Made by a program: the position numbers and the translations under genes. The notes under the pieces were generated by a model. The model worked only from the letters and a program-made list of their open reading frames with translations, made no database searches and had not been told where the DNA came from. Below, one piece after another: positions 57,101-64,000 of a stretch of DNA of 64,000 nucleotides (position 1 is its first letter; each line of letters begins with the position of its first letter). The DNA is from Liquidambar formosana (lineage: Eukaryota > Streptophyta > Magnoliopsida > Saxifragales > Altingiaceae). Where the stretch lies: NCBI GenBank assembly GCA_039720395.1, contig CM077826.1:26244430-26308429 (forward strand), in the 5' to 3' direction.

Positions 57101-58677
57101 TCTTGTGGAAGTTACTTTATTTTTCAAACTTGGTTTATTTATCACACTTTCCATCTTTTAAAATAAGAAAATTTAGGGTTTTTACCATAGGTTCATATTC
57201 TAATTCGAATTACGTGGACTTTGATCTATGTACTTCCATACATGGTACGTAGACACTTTGAAGTTCAAGTCCGCCCTAGGATCCAAGTATCCTAGTTTTC
57301 TTTTTCTTTTCTTTTCCTTATTTTATTTGTTTATTATGAATGGATGAATGGATGAAATATATAATATGCATGCAACTCTTGATGTGATATATATGCTAAT
57401 TTTTGTATGATAAGACTTTAATTTAGTCCAAATAAACTAAGAAGCCAATTAGGGTGACATGGGTGCCTAGGCTTTGCCTAGAACCTTCCTATGTCCTAAA
57501 TTAGCCTCCGAATTCCTAATTTCTTTAGTTTCTAAAAGGACTAGTTTTTGCCTTTCCTTTTTAAACATGGAGTCATTCAATTGTTTTCCTAAAATAAAAT
57601 GTTTTTTTTAGGGTTTTCCTTATTTCCTTAAAAAATAAGGTGGCGACATATTTTTAATCATATGGGCCACTTTTCGTGGTTTACACAATATATTTAAGGA
57701 ATCGATAATATATAATTATTTCATAATTATATAACATGTTGGGCTATGTAAAGCATGTAAAATATATACCAATAATAATTTACATAGCATGTACAACCAA
57801 AATAAACTCAAATATAACAAGTATGTCAACCCAAATACTCTCAAATGTAATATTCATAAATATAGGGTTATGTAAACTAGATTCCCAGTACATTCATTAC
57901 AAAATATACATGACAATATCCTCAAAAATCATGTAAACTCATGAATAACACAAATAAAAGTTTTTATTCAACATATATGGGCTTATATCATAACCCATTA
58001 TCATCCCTAAGGTTAAAACCCATGAAAATTACACCTACCTCAAGTATAATGCACAAAACGTAGAGAAAATGTGTTGAGAAGGTTAAATCCAAGCTTAGAG
58101 TGTAAGAATAAGCTCTAAGCTCTACAAATCAAGCTTGATCTACAAACCAAACGTAGTAGAAGATGAATCCAACCTTTAGGAAGGTTCCCCAAGCATCAAA
58201 GTGAGGTGAGAGAGTAGGAAAACCTACATATGCAAGAAAAAAAAAAAGAGATTTTCTCTCTCTAAACAAGTACTTCTCTCTCTCTCTCTCTAGAACACTA
58301 AAAAATGGCTGAAATGAGTGTTAAAGTCACGCTAAAGGGTATAAGATCCACTAAGGGGCACATGTGTCTTTTGACGCATCTAAAAAAAATTGCATTCTGC
58401 CATACCCCGATCAATTGCCCCTGGCAGAATCAAATCTGCTAATTCGGGCTACCTCCGATCGATCGGCCTATGCTGAAATCGCCTAATAACGAGCTGAAAC
58501 GTGTATAAATGCTACTCATGCTCATCTATCATGCATATGATGCAAGATGACAATAAACCACATGTCATACATCAAAGATAACATCATAAATCTCATGTGT
58601 CATGCACATATGAGATATAAACCAACAAATTACAAATTAATGATGTAATTAAACTAATTTAATGGGACGGGTGTAAT
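54175..58677 (-). mobile_element. Probable gypsy solo LTR (about 1.9 kb), interrupted by a second solo LTR
   Basis: The left end TGTCACAACCCC and the right end (minus-strand view) ATTACACCCGTCCC resemble the paired ends of gypsy LTRs of the TGTAACACCC...GTGACA type. Possible AAAAT duplication at 54170-54174 and 58678-58682. The minus orientation fits an LTR start at the right side and a GA/CT-rich leader near 58257-58291. The last bases at the right are degraded, so the end is uncertain by a few bases. Confidence 0.5.
55098..57685 (+). mobile_element. 2588-bp gypsy-type solo LTR nested in the previous LTR
   Basis: TGTCACACCCCATTTTTGCA at the left, GTGGTTTACA at the right (TG...CA), with target duplication CAATA at 55093-55097 and 57686-57690. 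A TATA-like CCTATAAATACCCC at about 56015-56029 precedes a GA-rich leader, as in an LTR promoter. No internal coding domain. Confidence 0.8.
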
Positions 58678-59267
58678 AAAATTACACTTGCTTAATTGAG
58701 ATACGTTTACTAGGTCCAAATGCTTTTAGGGCTTGAGCTTCATTAGGGCTATAACCAAAATTATATTATGTTGGCCAAGCTAAATTGACGTTTTCTCAAA
58801 AACTAACAAAGCTTCTAGGCTAGTTGCCTAAGCACCAAGTACTTCTCAGATGCCCACACGAATAGCACCTATAGCAACAACAGATTATCCTTGACCTTGT
58901 CAAAGATGGCTAAGGTCATATCATTTTTCTCTTTTAGCCTTAAATGGACCATTAACAATGGGAAAGTCGCTAACCTTAAGACTAAGAACGGGACTAGGGC
59001 CATCCACACCTTTGTTGAAAGCCTTCTTAATGAATATGAAATTGAATAGGCTATGAGCCCCTTGTGGGACATAAATGGAGAGTAGGACCTCCCTAAAGTT
59101 TCTTTGTCTTTTTCGAATGTTATTAATAAATCCATCCTTTCTATCCCTTGTAGACTTTCTAGGTAGAAGGCTGACTATATTGCTTGGGCTCTCTTGTATA
59201 GTGGGCAAATTACCTTTTCCTTAGCCCTTCATTTGCTTCTCAGGTCCCATAAGCATTTGCGATGTGA
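58678..59267. other. Undetermined repeat-like sequence
   Basis: Minus-strand open frames (58869-59208) show no recognisable domain. May belong to the LINE fragment on its right or to an unrelated element. Confidence 0.35.
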
Positions 59268-60300
59268 ATGGTGATTGAATTTGGATTTAGACATTCCAAC
59301 CTCTCCCTAAAATTAATTGTTTTATTTGGCTTTGCTACCATGATAGGATTGCCACCAAAGGTCTTCTTGCCTTTAGGAATATCACTTGAGATAGTTTATG
59401 CCAACTCTATCTTTTTGAACCTAAAAGTATTTCCCATAGCCTTCGAGATTCCTTTATGCTTGTGATTGGTAGGGTTGAATTGGCATTCCATAAGATCCTA
59501 ATGTCTTCTCCTTTGCCCATATTGATAATTGGCTTTAATAAACTACAAGTTTAACAATGTTTCAAACAACAATGGTTCACCATGGAGCATCCTCTTCCCT
59601 TTTCTTATCTGGCACATTCGGCTAACTGAAATAAACTCACCCTAAATGGTGGTAACACCCCCTTCCACATTGTTGTTTCTAACTACATTACTAAAGCAAC
59701 ATAATCATTTTATGTTGCTTTTGAATCTAGCCTCAAATAGCCTACCTCAATTATTAACATTCGCTGAATCCTTCCTAAATTTGGTTGGCTTAAATTAAAC
59801 ATTGAAGGACCCTCATTTGTAGAATCAAGGGAAATCTAGTGCAAGTGGAATCCTTCGAAATCACTTGGGTGAATGGGTAGGTGGCTTCTCTCGTACTATA
59901 TCTCAACCACGAATGTTACTATTGAACTATGGGCTTTGAGAGATGAACTTAGGCTAGCCTTTGATCTCGAGATTACTCGTCTCGAAATAGAACTTGATGC
60001 TAAAGCTAATATTGCCCTTATTCAAATATGAGAGACTCAAACCTCCACTAAAATGCTATTATTTTGGGTTGTTGTCGGTAAATTTGGGATGTGCCACAAC
60101 CATCTCTTCTTGCCTTTTGTGAAAGCAACCACTGCGCCGATATTCTTGCTAGGGAAGGGTGTAAAAGGGATGAAGGGTTAATAATTTATAATGGTAGCTC
60201 CCCTACAAATATTTGCATTTTGCTTCAAGCTAGGGGCAATGATGTTTGTTTCGTGTATACTATTTGTAACAAACCTACTACCTCCATTCCATTTATCGCA
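59268..60300 (+). mobile_element. LINE fragment: zinc-binding domain and RNase H
   Basis: 59310-59460 resembles a zf-RVT end in shifting frames (a HDRIATKGLLAFRNI-like stretch). 59780 onward reads GWLKLNIEG (RNase H start), then ELWALRDELRLAFDLEITRL (about 59925-59985) and NHCADILAREGCKRDEG (60130-60180). These are the RVT_3-type RNase H motifs of plant LINEs. Stops and frameshifts throughout. Confidence 0.65.
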
Positions 60301-60458
60301 TCGCCTCACACCATTTGGTTAGCCATATTTTTTTATTTTATTTTAATAACAATAGAAAGGATTCGAATCCTTAACCTTTCTTACTCCTATCCTTTATTGC
60401 ATCATTCCTCACCATTTGACTAGCCCAATGGTTTTTTAAGTATACTTTTTTAACATTG

Positions 60459-60838
60459 CCACCACATATAGTTCTCTAAGCCCCTTATTAGTTTACACTT
60501 TTTAAAATTTTATGAAAAATATAAAAGGTTTTTACGAAAACTAGTCAAACTATTCATTAGAAAACATTGTTCTGAACAACTTTATAGAAGGAAGTTTTTC
60601 CAAAATTTATCATTTAAGCAGACTTTTTGGTCATTTACAATCTTTATTTTATTTTGAATGAAAAATGGCCAAAAAGTATACTTAAATGATAAATTTTGGA
60701 AACAAATTCTTTTACAAAGTTGTCCAAAATGATGTTTTTTAGTTGACTACTTAATTAGTTTTCCTAATTTTTTTTATATTTTTTATAAAACTTAAAAAAT
60801 ATAAATTAGGTGGGGCTTAAAGTATTTTATGTAGTGGG
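60459..60838. mobile_element. Long-TIR foldback MITE, 380 bp
   Basis: The arms are complementary over almost their full length, with about 190 bases on each side. Left CCACCACATATAGTTCTCTA with AAGCCCC pairs with right GGGGCTTAAAGTATTTTATG and TAGTGGG. The arms meet near 60645. The CACTACA-like end hints at a CACTA relationship, but no duplication is evident. Confidence 0.7.
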
Positions 60839-61132
60839 AATAAACTTACTCATTAACATTTACTCCGTACTATTGATGTAGCTCGTACATGGATATAAGT
60901 GATTCAGTGACACGGTGGTATATGCTTCCCACCATTGGAGCATCTTGAGAGAGCCTTTTTCAAAACCCTCTATCTCTCTCCCCTACAGCCTGCAATGATT
61001 CTCCATTGCAAATCCTACCGTTACCCTATCCATCCCAAAACCCTAAACCCTAACCTTACACTCTCTTCTTCAGCTGCTTCTTTTTCATCATCAACTTCAT
61101 ATTCAAACCATATTTCCTTAAAATGATATAGC
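60839..61132 (+). promoter_or_regulatory. Promoter and 5' UTR of the CDF-like gene, with telo-box
   Basis: AAAACCCTAAACCCTAACC at 61036-61054 is a telo-box, a plant element often near the start of genes active in dividing cells. Pyrimidine-rich leader sequence surrounds it. A short upstream open frame starts at 60935. Confidence 0.5.
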
Positions 61133-61588
61133 ATGCAGGGCAAAAACAACCCTTGCCTTCTTTTGATGCGAACTTCTCGCCTTCTCACTCGCCTCCGCGA
61201 TTTCAAATCCCATCACTCTATTCGCTGCAGTCTCTCCCATATATTCAATTCGTCGGACGACGAGCTTCCACACCACCGCAAATTTCAATTCAATTCGCAT
61301 CCTACTTTGGAAAATGGAGGCCAAGGGTTTTTAAAATCACCCACCACATTACGATGTTTTGTACACGCCAATTATTCGGAACGAATCGGTTTGTTGAGTT
61401 CGATTCCATTCGATAGAAATTACCAGTACTCGTCCCGTCATAGTAAGTGTCTTCAATTATTTTTATATTAAAATAAATAAAGTAATCTTTTTTTTTTTTT
61501 GGGGTGCCTAATGATCGTTTGGTATGGTTGCAGGTTTTTTTACAAGAGCTAAAGAAATAAAGAGGATAGAATTCAATGACCAGCATAG
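61133..61588 (+). CDS. N-terminal exons of a metal tolerance protein C4-like CDF transporter
   Basis: Exon 1 61133-61442, exon 2 61534-61588. The splice joins A|GT into a Ser codon. The first 90 residues are an Arg/Ser-rich, mitochondrial-like leader (MRTSRLLTRLRDFKSHHS from the Met at 61166). Exon 2 reads SFFTRAKEIKRIEFNDQHR and resembles the segment just before the cation-efflux domain of plant MTPC4 (SLC30A9-like) proteins. Those transport divalent cations, probably zinc; this is family knowledge recalled without a search. The Met at 61166 is an alternative start. Exon 3 was not found in the remaining 2.4 kb, so the gene is partial. Confidence 0.5.
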
Positions 61589-64000
61589 GTACTGTGCATT
61601 GTTGTTTTTAGTATTATTATTATTATTATTGTTATTGCTATCGTTCCTTTTTGGCATACTAATTAGGTGGTTCTTTCTCTGTAGTACTACAGCTGTTCTG
61701 TTAAGTGTTAGCATGGCTTTTGAGATACAATTATTCTGTTCTGGCCTTTTTTTTTTTTTTGGTTTTGAAGGAAATTTAAGAGTTAAGGGTTATCTATTTC
61801 TCCAAATATAACCAGAATAGATTGATAATTTTTCCCCAAGCGTCAAGCTGAAATATCAATTGAGATCTATGGACTGTTGAGCCTCCTTTTTTTTTCCTTA
61901 ATTGTTTTTGTTTTTCTTGTTTAATTTTTAATGGAAAAGTCTTCTGGGTTTGTGGGGTTTTTTTTTTTTTTTTTTTTTTGGGGGGGGGGGGGGGGTTCCC
62001 AAGAAAAAAGAAAAAATTTAGGTGTAAAGGGTATTTATTTAGAGCTAATTATAAGTAGATGATAAATTTTCTTCAAGCTACACAGAAAAGTATCCCTAGA
62101 GACAAATAGAGCCTTAAAGAAGAACATTTCTTGGAAAAACTTTTCAGGAATATTTTTTCTGTAAAACAAATGGAGCCTAAAGAATTTATTTTTCTGGAAA
62201 TTTTTTTCAGGAACTATTTTCTTTTGTGATAGCTGGATCCTTCAGGATAAAGAAATTGAATTTGTGGCTATACAAGTTAATTTATCGATTCACCTGCAAC
62301 TCTTAATTTCTTTTGGCAAAGTATCTTTTATGTGGGGATACAATAATCCGATAAGCTTGGGATTTACCTCTTTGCTCTGAGTATAGGATTATTAGCCAAC
62401 TAAAAGATTAGACACTAAGGCTCTGTTTAGTCTTGGAAAGAAATGGAGACTTGGCTTAAGCATTTCTGAGAATTTCTTTACCTTTTATATTACCTCATTC
62501 TTTCCAAGGACCAAATTGAGGGTAATGATCCAGGTGTTTGCAGCAATACTTGGTTTTATGTTGTATATGAGTTGATAAGATATATTCAAATACATACATC
62601 ATTCATGTGTGTATTGCACTAGTAGTAGCGAAAAGCTGGTAGGCCGAATTTCATCTTGGGTGATAGTAATAATTGGAGTGAGCATATCAGTTGGCAATGT
62701 GATATGATTTGCTTCCCTAAAAGGGGTTATTTGTCTATACAAAATCCTGTAAGTTGCCTTTCTGATCTTTACTTTTGTAAAAATCCATAAGGACCTTCAT
62801 GCCGACTGTTATATTTTCATATGGGGATGCTTTACTCATTGTACGACGATTATCATATCACTTTCCGGTTGTTGTCACAGTAGTAACTCTAATTTAGCAT
62901 GTTGATCAAATATGCCACATTAGCTGTTGTTTTGAATGATCCAATATAGGGCTGTGTTGCGTTCAGAATTACTATGTTTGATGACTATTAGACTCTATTA
63001 TTCAAATTTTAAATAAAGTTCGTTGTGTAAGGTGTCATTGTTCAAAATTGATTTCCAACAATCTCATTGATTTGGGAAGAAGCTTTTTGGGTTTAATTCT
63101 TCATGCCTATTTTCGAGATAGGAGATTCTCTGGGTTTAATTCCTGATTTTTTGCATGTTGATTTAAGAGGATATTGTTCGAGTTCTGACTCCCTTATTGA
63201 TTTGAGAAGGGTACATAATTGGATTAGGGTTCTGTCCTTGTATTGATTTGAGATTGTAAATGATGGGATCAAAGTATTGACATTTATAGATTTTAGATGG
63301 ATAAATGATTGGTTTATTTTTTATCGAGTCCTGTTCTCATTTTTTCAGGTTAGAGTTCTGTTTTGAGTTTTGACCTGTGGTATTTTGATTAGAGTCATGG
63401 GCCGTTTCTAACTGCAAATTTGAGACTCTGAACTGTTCTGTGTTTTAGTCTTAGGTCCTCTTTTGGAGGTTCGAATTTGATTGGCATTAGATGTGGTGGG
63501 TTACCATTTGGGTTGTAGTCCTATTTCTCTTTTGTCTAGTTGGAGTCTAGATGATCTTTCTTTGGTTCGAGTCCCATTTCAATTCATGTCTTCTAGGGTT
63601 TTAATTTTATTGAGGTGGTTATCAGGTTATCTGTCCATATTGTTAGAGATGGGTTAGACTACATTGTTCCGTATGTTCCTACTTGTATGGTTGATTAATG
63701 TTATTATTGGATACGCTAAAGGATGGATTTGGTTTGACTAAATACACTTGGGTTTACCACCTTGCCACGTAGTTTTGGGAGGGCTTATTAAATGCCACCC
63801 CTAGCTCTTGCAAAGCTTCTTTAAAGCTCATGTCTTCTTTCTTAAGCATTTATAGTTACAAGGATGAGAATCCTACACTCATGAATAAATCTTACAACCA
63901 AATTCTTTTTATCTTATATATGTGATTTCAATTCCTATTTATAGGTTGAAATCACCAGATTGTCTCATATATATATATTCCTCATTACAAAAGCACCTGT
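61589..64000. other. Intron of the CDF-like gene, no exon found
   Basis: Contains (TTA)n at about 61609-61630 and a T-run followed by a G-run (61960-61996). From about 63060 to 63600 there are degenerate recurrences of 'TATTGATTTGAGA' and 'GGTTCGAGTCC'-like phrases. No coding region supported. Confidence 0.5.
61960..61996. repeat. Poly-T/poly-G homopolymer junction
   Basis: About 20 T residues followed by about 16 G residues; prone to slippage and to assembly error. Confidence 0.9.

Noticed and set aside
1..64000. CRISPR arrays, bacterial operons, tRNA or rRNA genes
   Set aside because: No regularly spaced repeats, no tRNA cloverleaf and no rRNA sequence were found; the window is plant nuclear DNA.

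Overview
The window is nuclear DNA of a flowering plant, most likely a eudicot. It has short AT-rich genes with GT-AG introns, introns of 7-11 kb packed with retroelements, plant-type LINEs, gypsy and copia LTRs, MITEs, a tiny TRIM-type LTR element and a decayed endogenous caulimovirid. There are no bacterial-style operons, no CRISPR array, and I found no rRNA or tRNA gene. I cannot name the species; the repeat load suits a long-lived woody plant but does not prove it.

Host genes. (1) About 1148-28567, + strand: a class I alpha-1,2-mannosidase (GH47, Golgi MNS1/MNS2 type). Thirteen exons are traceable; the first exon, carrying the membrane anchor, is not found. Two introns (2097-9406 and 15216-26250) are swollen by retroelements. 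The last exon carries a one-base deletion relative to the family that puts the calcium-binding TEAHP block out of frame. (2) 39025 down to about 33770, - strand: a four-exon gene for a probable mitochondrial membrane and coiled-coil protein of unknown function, with a short LINE copy in its second intron. (3) From 61133 rightwards, + strand: the first two exons of a gene resembling the CDF metal transporter MTPC4; the rest lies beyond the window or was not found.

Repeats in the first half (0-29 kb). The mannosidase introns hold a decayed LINE (3793-5870, - strand), a gypsy remnant with its 3' LTR (about 5886-7130), several LINE tails, a MITE (16361-16854) directly abutting the poly-A tail of a nearly full-length LINE (16855-22867, - strand), a 169-bp MITE (22963-23131), a 171-bp tandem duplication and a Mutator-like foldback MITE (27036-27474).

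Repeats in the second half (39-61 kb). A pararetrovirus-like copy occupies about 39195-51180. It reads movement protein, coat protein with two Cys clusters, protease, reverse transcriptase, RNase H, further coding, a promoter and poly-A region, then two upstream-type coding blocks. It is therefore a circularly permuted copy of a circular genome. It is riddled with stops and frameshifts, lacks the catalytic RT box, and is interrupted by three younger elements with 5-bp target duplications: a 252-bp solo LTR, a 408-bp TRIM with only 40 internal bases, and a 1.67-kb solo LTR. To its right, a hAT MITE with a perfect 8-bp duplication sits inside another hAT-like element, and a 2.6-kb gypsy solo LTR sits inside a second solo LTR. 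A LINE fragment with zinc-binding and RNase H domains and a long-TIR MITE follow. The right half is a pile of nested insertions whose order can be read from the target duplications.
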